DNA of 64,000 nt from Mytilus edulis (lineage: Eukaryota; Mollusca; Bivalvia; Mytilida; Mytilidae): positions 45,901,838-45,965,837 of the forward strand of contig NC_092345.1 of NCBI RefSeq assembly GCF_963676685.1, given 5' to 3'. The translations under genes were made by a program, and so were the position numbers. Shown here piece by piece: positions 12,741 to 23,014 of this stretch. The notes beneath the pieces were generated by a model. The model made no database searches. It was given only the letters and a program-made list of their open reading frames with translations, and had not been told where the DNA came from. How positions within the stretch are numbered: position 1 is the first letter of the stretch; the number at the start of each line of letters is the position of its first letter.

Positions 12741-13411
12741 TTACTGTATTTACTGATGTCGGCCATCTTGGTTGGTAGGTGGGGTCATTAGACACTTTTT
12801 CAAAACAGATACACTAGTAATGATTGTAGTTTTAGAAAAGAGATTTTTGTACAAGTTACAATAAAAATGACGAAAAGTTGTTCAATATTGACTATAAAGG
12901 ACAATAACTCCTTAAGGGGTTCTCTGACAATGTTGGTCATGTTGACTTATTTGTAGATTTTACTTTGCTGAACATTATTGCTGTTTACAGTTTATCTCTA
13001 TCTATAATAGTATTCAAGATAATAACCGTAAACTGCAAATTTATTAAAATTACCAAATTTAGGGCGGCAAACCAACAGCAGGTTGTAGAATTCATCTGAA
13101 AATTTTTGAGGGGATAGATCTTATTCTGATTGCCCTAAATGTCTGAAGTAGTTTTAAAGATATAAAGCAAAAACTGCATTTTACCGCTATGTTCTAATTT
13201 TAGCCATGTCGGCCATTTTGTTTGGAAGTTCGGGTCATCGGACACATTTTTTAAACTATATACCACAATTATGATTGTGGCCAAGTTAGTTTAAATTTGG
13301 CCCAGTAGTTTCAGAGAAGGAGATTTTTGTACAAGTTACAAAAAATGATAAAAAAGTTGTTAAAATTTACTATAAAGGGCAATAACTCCTTAAGGGGTTG
13401 ACTGGCACAGC
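12741..13411. mobile_element. Partial copy of the 500 bp-unit family
   Basis: The block holds the landmarks of the 24.2-25.9 kb tandem repeat in the same order: a GGCCATCTTGGTTGG segment, CAATAACTCCTTAAGGGGT, TTTGTAGATTTTACTTTGCTG, a CTGTTTACAGTTTATCTCTA segment and a CTGCATTTTACC segment, then a second unit start. It is about 1.3 units long and stops where the next element begins. No coding capacity is visible. Confidence 0.7.
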
Positions 13412-13680
13412 TTTATACGACCGCAGAGGTTGAACCCTGAACGGTTGGGGCAAGTATGGACACAACATTCAAGCTGGATTCAGCTCTAAATTTGGATTGT
13501 GATTAAATAGCTGACACAGCATAGGTTTCTGACACAGAATGAATGTGGTCTAATGAACTTAAAATTTTTTTTTTTGCCTTTGAGCAATTCACTATGCTGT
13601 TGAATATTAATCCTCTCAAAAAAATGTTTGAAGAAAAATTCTTTTTATTTATGAAATCTGTAATGAGAAAAATATACCCC

Positions 13681-13695
13681 CCCCCCCTTTTTTTT
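13681..13695 (+). repeat. Poly-C/poly-T low-complexity tract
   Basis: A run of C followed by a run of T inside the left part of the TIR element. A comparable poly-C run lies at 14720-14736. Confidence 0.6.
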
Positions 13696-15190
13696 CACAT
13701 TCCCCTTTCCCTTTTTCCAAAACTAATCTCAATTTAAATTTATAATGGAGTTTGCAACAATAACTACTCATTTAAATACATCATAAAATATTAAAATGTA
13801 AAATAAAGTGCTTGTTATCACTGAATGATAAAGATTGTTTTAATTTATCAGTTGGTAGTAAAAGTTAATATACATTGTATAAAACAATGATTTAAGTTGA
13901 TTCAACTACTATTCTGGACAAAGAAAGATAACTCCAATTAAAAATTTCTTGCTATTGCACAATATTGTGCAATTAGATATTTCTTGCTATTGCGCAATAC
14001 TGTGCAATTGAAAATTTCTTGCTATTGCACAATACTTAATATAATAATTTTGGATCCTGATTTGAACCAACTTGAAAACTGGGCCAATAATAAAAAATCT
14101 AAGTACATTTTAAGATTCAGCATACCAAAGAACCCCAAGGATTCAATTTTTGTAAACAGTTTAATTTTGGACCCTTTGGACCTTAATGTAGACCAATTTG
14201 AAAATGGGACCAAAATTTAAGAATCTACATACACAGTTAGATTTGGCATATCAAAGAACCCCAATTATTCAATTTTTGATGAAATCAAAGTTTAATTTTG
14301 GACCTGCTTTGGACCAACTTGAAAACTGGGCCAATAATCAAAAATCTAAGTACATTTTTAGATTCAGCATATCAAAGAACCCCAAGGATTCATTTTTTGT
14401 TAAAATCAAACTAAGTTTAATTTTGGACCCTTTAGACCTTAATGTAGACCAATTTGAAAATGGGACCAAAAATTAAGAATCTACATACACAGTTAGATTC
14501 GGCATATCAAAGAATCCCAATTATTCAATTTTTGATGAAATCAAACAAAGTTCAATTTTGGACCCTTTGAGCCCCTTATTCCTAAACTGTTAGGACCAAA
14601 ACTCCCAAAATCAAACCCAACCTTCCTTTTATGGTCATAAACCTTGTGTTTAAATTTCATAGATTTCTATTTACTTATACTAAAGTTATGGTGCGAAAAC
14701 CAAGAATAAGCTTATTTGGGCCCCCCCCCCCCCCCCAATTCCTAAACTGTTGGGACCTCAACTCCCAAAAGCAATCCCAACCTTCCTTTTGTGGTCATAA
14801 ATCTGGTGTTTAAATTTCATTGATTTCTACTTACTTATACTAGATCATACTAAAGTTATTGTGGGAAAACCAAGAATAATGCTTATTTGGGCCCCTAATT
14901 CCTAAACTGTTGGAACCATAACTCCCAAAATCAATCCAAACCTTCCTTTTGTGGTCATCAACCTTGTGTCAAAATTTCATAGATTTCTATTTACTTAAAC
15001 TAAAGTTATAGTGCCAAAACCAAGAAAATGCTTATTTGGGCCCTTTTTGGCCCCTTATTCCTAAAACGTTGGGACCAAAACTCCCAAAATCAATCGCAAC
15101 CTTCCTTTTGTGGTCATAAACCTTGTGTTAAAATTTTATAGATTTCTATTCACTTTTACTAAAGTTAGAGTGCGAAAACTAAAAGTATTT

Positions 15191-15254
15191 GGACGATGAC
15201 GACGACGCCGCAGACGACGACGCCGCAGACGACGACGCCGCAGACGACGACGCC
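15191..15254 (+). repeat. 15 bp GACGAC-type minisatellite
   Basis: About four copies of GACGACGACGCCGCA near the right end of the 13412-15307 element. A similar GACGAC tract lies near the right end of the 24.07-25.97 kb element, so GAC-rich tails are shared by unrelated repeat families here. Confidence 0.8.
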
Positions 15255-15307
15255 AACGTGATACCAATATACGACCAAAAATTTTTCAATTTTTGCGGTC
15301 GTATAAA

Positions 15308-16886
15308 AACATGTTAATTCAAATAACATTACATTGTACATTTGTTGAGGAAGCATTGTTCAGCATCTGTTGGGCTACCGCCCCCACCACCTGACCCCCT
15401 GCTTATATATTTTTTTTAGGATTGCCTTTTCTTTTAATTATCCATTTTAAGATGGGGACACCCTGACATAGGATTGTGCGTTTTGCTGTGTTTGTTTAAA
15501 CCACCTTAGTTAAAGGTATATGGGGAGGGTTGGGAACTTGGGATCTAAAAATATATGTTTAACCCATTGCATTGTTAACACCTGACCAAAGTAAGGAGCC
15601 TCTGGCCTTGTATGATTTTTTTAATTGTAGTTCATTTACATGTTTTGGAGTTGAGTATGATGTCTATTTTCTATCTCCTGATGTTTGATTTTCTTGCTGT
15701 GTTGAAGACCCATTGGTGGCCTTCGTCTGTTTGTCTTTTTACTCTTTGGTAGGTTTGTCATCTTTTTTGACTCATTCCCCATTTCCATTCTCAATTTAAT
15801 ATTAAATATTCTCCTGACTAAATTTACCTATGATTATAATCAAAGAAAGGTGTTTGGATAATTATAGTCAAGAAACATTAAAACATCTTTAAGCATGTAT
15901 TCTATATATTTTGACAAAAACTTGAGACTTGAATTCAACCTCAAAATGAAAATGGCATTTTCACCCAAAGCAACGTCCAATTATAATGATGACTAGCATG
16001 ATATACATATTAGTATTTATATATTTATTAAATACTGTGATCACAGAACTCACTACCATTTATAATGGAAAAAGACAATTTATTTTGGAGTAGAACTAGA
16101 GATTTGGTCATTTAAAGACAAATGTAAGAGGGGTTTTGCTGATTTTATGTGCTTTCTATACATATGTTCACCTTTTTTGAAAGAATTCAATCAGTAAAAT
16201 TTGAGATAATCATGATAATAGAAGAGATAGTTATTTTTTTTCGATTTTCTATCATAGTTCAACAAGCTAAGTATAAATACAAAATTTTAACAAAATCTGT
16301 GTCATAGCCCATTTACTGTTCCTCGACCTTAAGACATATTTGTAGACAGGATCTTGAATCTGTCTAAAGACTAGTAAATTGTCCACTGTTGTCATAGAAA
16401 AAAATAAAATATCAGTTATTGACAAGTAACACATATTTTTGTATTTAGCATGAAAAACATTTCACTTATCAGTATTTGACAATAAAATTAAAGGTTACAT
16501 GTATTTCAAAACATTTTATACTTGTGTAAATACAGAATTCTGAATAGGTATAAAATGATATCTTCTATGTTTAACGTAGGAAAAACCTGAATATAAATCT
16601 GCATATTATTTATGGTTATCAATTCTCATAGTCTATACATGTAACAAAACAAGAAAATTTAATGATTTATTGAACACGTCATGACTTATGTGACAATAAA
16701 TTTCTGACTTTAGTTTATAAATATTTGAAAAAAACATGCTACATGTATAACTGAAAAATGGAATGTTTGAACATTTATCTTCATGTCATGATTCTACATG
16801 TTTCTTTTTTTTTCAACAATCTAACCATACTACATTTCTCTTGTATACAACATATATATTAATGTATCAATAAATCTTATAATTCA
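15308..16886. other. Non-coding stretch with one interspersed repeat
   Basis: No gene is seen. 15640-15800 holds an interspersed repeat ending TTGACTCATTCCCCATTTCC and ATTCTCAATTT; related copies lie at about 22600-22690 and 52120-52200. The right part is probably the 3' UTR and flank of the V-ATPase G gene. An AATAAA on the minus strand at 16666-16671 is about 216 bp past its stop and is a plausible polyadenylation signal. Confidence 0.5.
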
Positions 16887-17054
16887 TTATTCTATGTAAT
16901 TTTTGTGTAGTTCTGGTTCAATGTCTATAACAAAGTCAAGTAATTTTTTGATTGCAATGTCTTTATTCTTTCTAACATTTTCTTCCACTTCTTTTAGCTT
17001 CCTCTTTGTGTCTACGTCTATCTGTGATTCCATATCACTTCGGGAACCTAAAAT
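16887..17054 (-). CDS. V-ATPase subunit G, exon 3 (C-terminal)
   Basis: The exon begins after a TTTTGTAG acceptor in phase 0 and encodes 55 residues, starting ILGSRSDMESQIDVDTKRKL and ending PELHKNYIE before TAA. This is the C-terminal helical part of subunit G, rich in K and E, with the conserved region that ends shortly after a DI-pattern segment. The stop is at 16887-16889. Confidence 0.93.
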   Translation of the reverse strand: MLGSRSDMESQIDVDTKRKLKEVEENVRKNKDIAIKKLLDFVIDIEPELHKNYIE

Positions 17055-18045
17055 CTACAAAAATGAAGAAAGAAAAAAATAGAAATATATTTCAATGTTT
17101 TCGTTTTACTTATTTCATATTTGTACATCTTAACACTTCATTTTGTGTTATAGACTAACATCAATTAAAATTGATTTCATAGGAAGGAATAATAATCAGA
17201 ATATAGAGTGATGAATAATTGGAACTTTTAACATTTTAATATATATCTCAACATACTCATGGTGAAGTCATCCTTACCCTTCAAGAGCACCTGAGATCAT
17301 CACAACATGTTTTTGATGTGGTTTGAGTTCAGTCTTTAGTTTTCTATGTTTTTTTTTGTGTGCTATTGTTTGTCTTTTTCTATTTATAGCCATAACATTG
17401 TCAGTTTATTTTCTACTGATGAGTTTGAATGTCCCTCTGGTATTTTGTGCCTCTTTTTCTTTTTTTTAAGCCATGGCATTGTCAGTTTATTTTCTAATGA
17501 TGAGTTTAAATATCCCTTTTGTATCTTGTGCCTCTCTTACTCATATTCAAATAGTGCTTGGTGAAAATTGTGCTGTATGTCATTTTGTTTCAATATATGA
17601 CAACCTGGTTCAACTGACCACAGAGGATACACAAACCTACACTACAGGTTTATCAATTTCAGCGATTTTATGTAGATATAGAAAGATGTGGTATGAGTTC
17701 CAATGCTCTCCATCCAAGTAACAATTTATAAAGTAAACCATAATAGGTCCAGGTATGGCCTTCAAAAGGGTGTCTTGGCTCACACCAAACACCAAGCTTT
17801 AAAGGCCCCAAAAATTACTAGTGTAAAATCATTCAAATGGGAAAACCAAAGGTCTAAGAGCTATTCCATTTAAAAATGTATCCAAAATTGAGAATGCTAA
17901 ACTTTATAGAGATTTTGTTCATTTGGATTATTTCAAATGATGACAAAATATTTATAACATCTTAAAACAAGGAATTGTTTGAATCTGGACAAAAGAATTG
18001 AATTTGAGTCATATTTTTTTCTTATTAAAATATAAGATGACTTAC
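17055..18045 (-). other. V-ATPase G intron 2 with interspersed repeat
   Basis: A 991 bp GT-AG intron. 17346-17545 carries two diverged copies of a mussel-type interspersed repeat with CATTGTCAGTTTATTTTCTA followed by GATGAGTTT. The open frames there are translations of this repeat. Confidence 0.75.
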
Positions 18046-18146
18046 AGATTTTTCATATTTCTTGTACTGGTCATCCCTCTGTTTTCTGTACCCATCGATC
18101 TCTGCCTGGGCCTCTTCTTTAGCTTGCTTCAATCTTTTTGCTTTGC
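18046..18146 (-). CDS. V-ATPase subunit G, exon 2
   Basis: The exon runs from a TTTTAG acceptor to a GTAAGT donor. It completes the split Arg codon of exon 1 and encodes 33 residues, KAKRLKQAKEEAQAEIDGYR and then KQRDDQYKKYEKS. This is the most conserved part of subunit G: the RLKQAKEEA..EI..YR pattern of the long stator helix that pairs with subunit E. Confidence 0.95.
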
Positions 18147-18283
18147 CTAAAATTGAAGGAGAGGTAATTCAAAACATAATCAAAGTACCAGGCATCTGGC
18201 TAACATTTTTAGTCAGCTGGTATTACACTGCTAGCTAAAATATTTTACATTATTTTTTATTTAACAATGTGCATCTTCATCAA

Positions 18284-18497
18284 TAGTCAAAATAATTATG
18301 TCTTGGAAGGCTTTTCAATTTTTTTTTCTGTGTCGACTACACCTGACTGTAGGATGGTGTCAAAGAAAAAATTTAAGATAATCTCAAAGTAAGGTGTCAC
18401 AGATTTTTTTTTTAAAATAGCCATGTAGCAAGGCGTCACAAAAAATATTAAATTAAAATGTATAATAGCCTTCCAAGACATCATAATCATTTGGACT
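18284..18497. mobile_element. Foldback MITE copy in V-ATPase G intron 1
   Basis: The ends TAGTCAAAATAATTATGTCTTGGAAGG (18284 on) and its near-reverse complement, CCTTCCAAGACATCATAATC then ATTTGGACT (to 18497), form inverted repeats of about 35-60 bp. It is a second, longer and more diverged member of the foldback family seen complete at 34883-35009. Confidence 0.7.
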
Positions 18498-19085
18498 TTA
18501 TTTTGTACGTCATCAATGCAAATAATACAAAGCTAGTAAATGCAATTTGGCGAAAAAAATAACTGTTTTGTCAATGTATTGTAAAGTATACTATAGAATA
18601 TATTTAAAATAAAAACAGGAATGGTGAATCAAGTGGTCAGTTTGAGGAGAAGTTATTACAATAGAGTTTATATGCTTTACAAGGGATTCTGAGGAGAACC
18701 AATTCAGAAAATGGATTCATACACAGAATCCCCAAAATGGACTGGAAACTTGGGTACCCTGGAAACTTACATTATCTAGGCTTGAAACTGAATACATGTA
18801 TGAAATCATAAAAAAAATGACAGGTTTCCAGGATTTTTTTTAGTTTTATACAATACATTATAGTGATTGTAAACTGACTTCAAACATTTAGATTTCATTC
18901 ATTGCATTCGAAGTATGCTGTCCATTAAGTTAAACTTTATTCATTGATTTATTTTAATTCTATGTCCGTATATTTTCTCTACACTTTCAGTCATGAATGT
19001 CACACACTTCCATCGACAAAATACTGGAATGACACTTTGACAGGTGTTTTTACGGAATCAAACAACAACCCCTGATATATCTTAC

Positions 19086-19167
19086 GTTTTCTGGCTTCAG
19101 ATACTTTCTCTGCAGCCTTCTTTTCAGCTTGTAGAAGCTGCTGAATTCCTGTCGATTGACTTGCCAT
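19086..19167 (-). CDS. ATP6V1G: V-type proton ATPase subunit G, exon 1
   Basis: First coding exon of a three-exon gene (19167 down to 16887; exons 82, 101 and 168 bp) for a 116-residue protein, close to the usual ~118. Subunit G is part of the peripheral stalk of the V1 sector and, as a heterodimer with subunit E, holds the ATP-hydrolysing head against the membrane Vo sector. It acts on the cytosolic face of acidifying membranes. The start is the ATG at 19165-19167; the protein opens [20 protein letters not shown], the typical subunit G N-terminus. It is all helical and charged, with no membrane segment. The exon ends after one base of an Arg codon, followed by GTAAG. All three exons join in frame without a stop, so the gene looks intact. 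5' UTR and promoter were not located. Confidence 0.96.
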
Positions 19168-19369
19168 CGTCGTCTTAATTAATCTTATGACAGGAAGTAA
19201 TGGGTAATACAAAATGCTGAATTTTTATCAGGAAAACACAAATCAAAACCAGTTTAGGGAAAACATGTTATCTTTCCGGAGGTTTAATCAAACTATTCGT
19301 CTCTTTCAAATCGTAGTTTATAAGATAACACACGTTTGAAAAAAAGGAACCATATCGGTGGATCATACA

Positions 19370-19515
19370 ATTTACTCAGGCAGTCAGGAATATGCCAGTT
19401 GTTAACCATGCATTAGTTTGATGTGTTTGAGCTTTTGATTTTGCCATTTGATTAGGGACTTTCCTTTCTGAATTTTCTTCGGAATTCAGTTTTTGTGATT
19501 TGACTTTTTGCTATA
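19370..19515 (+). mobile_element. Retroelement-tail type interspersed repeat
   Basis: GTCAGGAATATGCCAGTTGTT, then GTTTGATGTGTTTGAGCTTTT and GATTAGGGACTTTCCTTT, match by eye a very common mussel repeat found downstream of retroelement coding fragments. Shorter relatives are at about 23500-23530 and 58610-58640. It begins about 200 bp upstream of the V-ATPase G start codon. Confidence 0.55.
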
Positions 19516-19783
19516 CTGTTCCAAGATTTACTCCGTTAGGATATTTTGTGAAAAACTTTATATTAAATTTCGCAATCGTTTTTTTTTTTATGTCAGTCAT
19601 AGGAAAAGTACAAATTTTGCAGTTTCAAGCAGTGGCGGATTTGGTACGTATTCCAATACACTATGATATAGTCAAACATGTCACGTTTAGGATATTGGCA
19701 TCCTCAAGATAGAAAATATTGGCTCCTCATTTCCCTCGCTAAAAGCTGCATAAGGTTGTTCTACTGAGACTAAGAAAGCCTAT

Positions 19784-19807
19784 ATATATATATATATATA
19801 TATATAT
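19784..19807. repeat. (TA)n microsatellite
   Basis: About twelve TA dinucleotides just left of the hAT-like element. Confidence 0.9.
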
Positions 19808-19900
19808 TTAAAGGGGGGAGCTTAATATTCCATTCAAATCACAAACATGGCATCATTTACCTCAAAGGCTAACAAAACTTGTAGACAGGAGTTGTCAGGT

Positions 19901-21782
19901 CAGGGCCGTAACTACATTGAGGCAAATGAGGCAAATGCCTCATGTTAGAAATTTCAAAAATAAAAATAAAATGAAACAAAAGATTGTCTCCATATCAAAT
20001 TGTTTTCACGGATAGTGTCTAGCAAGAAGCAAGTTCTTTTCACTCTCTGGGGTCGCCACTGCATGTTTTTCGTGATCCATATTCTATTTTACTTTTACTT
20101 TTAGTTTTCAGAGTTGATGGTCTATTGTTTGTACTTCTGTGTCCCGGTTTTGTCTTTTGTTCATTTATTGTCCTACTTTATGACTATAGTCTGAGTGTTG
20201 ATTTTCATTTGTAAACGCGAGGCTTTGCAATGATGCATGTCCACCGATGTCGAGACACTGTTCCAGAAAACATTTTAGGAATATACGATGCTACTGGACA
20301 CAGAAAAAAATTGTCGTTTCTGCATGGAGAATTGAACTTGATATCAAAGATTACAAAACTGTTTTTGGTAGATAAATCTATTTATCATATGTTTAGTAGT
20401 AAATACAGTAGTTTTGCTTATGTGATAAATAGCCTGCTGTTTAATCCATATCCCGCAACTTTGATGCGCACCCTTTATCGCATACCCTTTATCACACCCC
20501 TACCCTTTATCGCATATCCTTTATCACACCCCTACCCTTTATCGCATATCCTTTATCACACCCCTACTTTTTTTTTTTTTTTTACATAAAGTCAGTTTTG
20601 GTTTTGTTTTTTTTTTGCTTTTAGAAAATTTTTCCTCAAAATAGGTAAATTTTTTGAATGACGTCATTGTTTGGTATGTGACGTCACGAACGTCGAGTTT
20701 TCATATTGTATGTGACGTCACAATAAAAAACAAAATATTTTTTAAAAAACAACAGCACGCAAATTGTAAGGTAACCTAGGTGCTTCGGATAAGTAATTGA
20801 GCAGTTCTGTTTAAGGCCTTTGAAACAAGACAAAAGTAGAACCCAGTGCTATGGATCAGAAAACAGTTCATATAATATAATACTCTTCTGTTGAAATATA
20901 TTGGGCTGATATTGATGTCTCGGGATGATACGACATATGATACGGATTTTGCCATGTATTATTCTCTATATAGCTGACATGGTTTTAATTAAAGTAAGGT
21001 CGCCAATTTCCTGGTATTAAATAATTTGAAAAAAAAAATAATGTATTGCCATAATTATGACCTTTTACATTGAAGGATTAAACTTGCATTAAGTCGTGTT
21101 CAGACCCTTTAACAGAACATATAGGAATATGGGGTAAACGTGCACGGGACAGGCTAATCGCATACAAAGCCAATGCATCGAAAAAATACAAATGATCAAT
21201 GGTCAAAGTTTTTATTCATGTTCTTCATCTTGATAGTAGCTGGAGGGTCTTCAACAACAACAACAAAAGAATAAATCATTAATACCGTAAAACAAGGTAA
21301 GATCAGGTCGGATCCCCATTGTTGAATTAATCAGTACTAGTACTTAAAGCATAATACTACACTGTCAATATATTTAAATCTAATTATAGAAAAATCAACA
21401 AAGTCTTAGCACAATACAAGATAAGAACAGACAGACAGACGGCAAATTCAGTTTAATAATTACGAGATTTACGATTTTTGCTTTACCTACATATCGGTTT
21501 TTTAATGTTGTCCCTATAAAACCTGAAAGTCTTAAATTACAATGAATCTATGTTTTTGCTTTAAGACCAGAATATTGCCGAAAATTAGCTAAAAATCAAT
21601 TGCGTTTCAATGTAAGAAAGAGTCGGGATATGCGCAGAATGCACGATTTTGCGTTAATTTTCTAAGAGCTTCTGGGGGCCTTGAGCGGCACCCAAACCCC
21701 TCGTCAAATTTTTTTCGCCTCGATTACTTCTCGGCGAAAATATAGTTTGCCTCACTATTAAAAGAGGCTAGTTACGGCCCTG
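19901..21782. mobile_element. Non-autonomous hAT-like element, 1.9 kb
   Basis: The left end CAGGGCCGTAACTA and right end TAGTTACGGCCCTG are perfect 14 bp inverted repeats. CAGGG-type ends are typical of hAT elements. The flanking octamers TGTCAGGT and CCTGAGGT agree at five of eight positions, which could be a decayed 8 bp target duplication. Inside there is a subterminal hairpin near 21707-21740 (TTTCGCC..GGCGAAAA) and the minisatellite at 20468-20570. An open frame at 20230-20589 is not recognised and half of it is minisatellite. No transposase is seen. Confidence 0.65.
20468..20570 (+). repeat. ~34 bp minisatellite (CCTTTATCGCATA type)
   Basis: About three tandem copies of a unit reading ACCCCTACCCTTTATCGCAT and then ATCCTTTATCAC, followed by a poly-T run. 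It lies inside the hAT-like element. Confidence 0.8.
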
Positions 21783-22093
21783 CCTGAGGTCATTTAATAT
21801 GTTCGATTTTTTGTAATTAATATTGATTCACTCATAGGGTCTTTGCGTCAGAAATAATCACACCAATTGTTGGCATAATAAGGGTTAGGTTTTTCTCATA
21901 TATTTTATGATGATCATGATGATACTTAACAAGGTCCCCTAACGGGAGGGATATGATGAAGACATACCGGTATAATCTTTCAATCAGTTAAATTGAGGTC
22001 TGCAGCTGCTAGTATAGTACTTTGTAAATTTATTTAGTAATTTTTCTTAGTTTTTTCTGTTACCTCTTCTAACATCGGACTCGGACTTTGAAT
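21783..22093. other. Non-coding stretch
   Basis: AT-rich sequence between the hAT-like element and the 31 bp minisatellite. No gene or RNA is recognised. Confidence 0.5.
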
Positions 22094-22338
22094 ATTGTTC
22101 TGTGTTAGTATATTCTACATGAGTATTGTTCTGTGTTAGTATATTCTACATGAGTATTGTTCTGTGTTAGTATATTCTACATGAGTATTGTTCTGTGTTA
22201 GTATATTCTACATGAGTATTGTTCTGTGTTAGTATATTCTACATGAATATTGTTCTGTGTTAGTATATTCTACATGAGTATTGTTCTGTGTTAGTATATT
22301 CTACATGAGTATTGTTCTGTGTTAGTATATTCTACATT
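22094..22338 (+). repeat. 31 bp minisatellite, about 8 copies
   Basis: The unit ATTGTTCTGTGTTAGTATAT plus TCTACATGAGT repeats about eight times with nearly no variation (one copy has GAAT for GAGT). The very low divergence suggests recent expansion and likely length polymorphism. Confidence 0.93.
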
Positions 22339-23014
22339 GGTTAGAAGTAAATGGGACTCCAAGGGTTGAAATATATATTAAAAAAAATAATGTTTAACCC
22401 GGCTCGCCGCATGTTTGCGCCTGTACAAATTCAGGCCTATGGTATTGCTAGTCTTGTAGTTTTTTTTTATATTACTTTTGTTCATCTTTGATCTATATAG
22501 CTATATGGTTCGGAATTTAGTGTGATGTCCTATTCTTTTGAACGAGTACACATTTTTGTTAGGTGTCAACTTAAGCCCGCCCCCGATGCGGGATTTTCTC
22601 GTTGTGTTGAAACAGCATAGGTGAACATGGGCTGTTTTCTGTTCTATGGGCAGGATGTTGTCTCTTTGACATACTCCCCGTTTCCATTCAACAGTTGAAG
22701 TTACATTTTGGGCCCCGATTTGGACCTTGTTGAAAATTTGGCCCAATTAAAATAACAAAAAAATTCTGATGATAGTTTTGATTTGACATCAAAGACCTCC
22801 AATAACTTGTTTTTTTCAAAATAAATCAAAGTATAATTTTGGACCTTTTAGAACAATTTTTTGGTATGGAACCTTGTGGTAAAATTTCAGCGATCCATGA
22901 TTTCTTGGTCTCTTTTGCTCCTAATTATTAAACGGTAATGATCACATTCAATCCCGACCTTACTTATGAAGTATGATTTATTTTGGTACAATTTCTAAGC
23001 GATCTTCGACAAAA
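22339..23014. other. Non-coding stretch with repeat fragments
   Basis: 22600-22690 is a copy of the interspersed repeat containing GTTGTCTCTTTGACATACTC and CCCGTTTCCATTC. 22690-22950 resembles the GGACC-rich blocks inside the 13412-15307 element (TTTGGACCTTGTTGAAAATT and similar). No gene is seen. Confidence 0.5.

Larger units (their letters stand above)
13412..15307. mobile_element. 1.9 kb non-autonomous element with 14 bp TIRs
   Basis: The left end TTTATACGACCGCA and the right end TGCGGTCGTATAAA are perfect inverted repeats. The right end is also part of a subterminal hairpin (TACGACC..GGTCGTA at about 15269-15304). Inside are repeated blocks: two copies of a ~290 bp segment (about 14050-14520) and four copies of a ~150 bp segment around CCTAAACTGTTGGGACC (14580-15180). 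A (GACGACGACGCCGCA)n minisatellite (15191-15254) lies near the right end. There is no transposase ORF. I see no clear target-site duplication, so the superfamily is not assigned. Confidence 0.7.

Noticed and set aside
14022-14476. Repeated frames LILDPLDLNVDQFENGTK on the plus strand and a shadow on the minus strand
   Set aside because: They come from two copies of a repeat block in the 13412-15307 element; no start or conserved domain.
20230-20589. 119-residue frame as a gene
   Set aside because: The C-terminal half is a minisatellite plus poly-T, and it lies inside a transposon; the N-terminal half is unrecognised.
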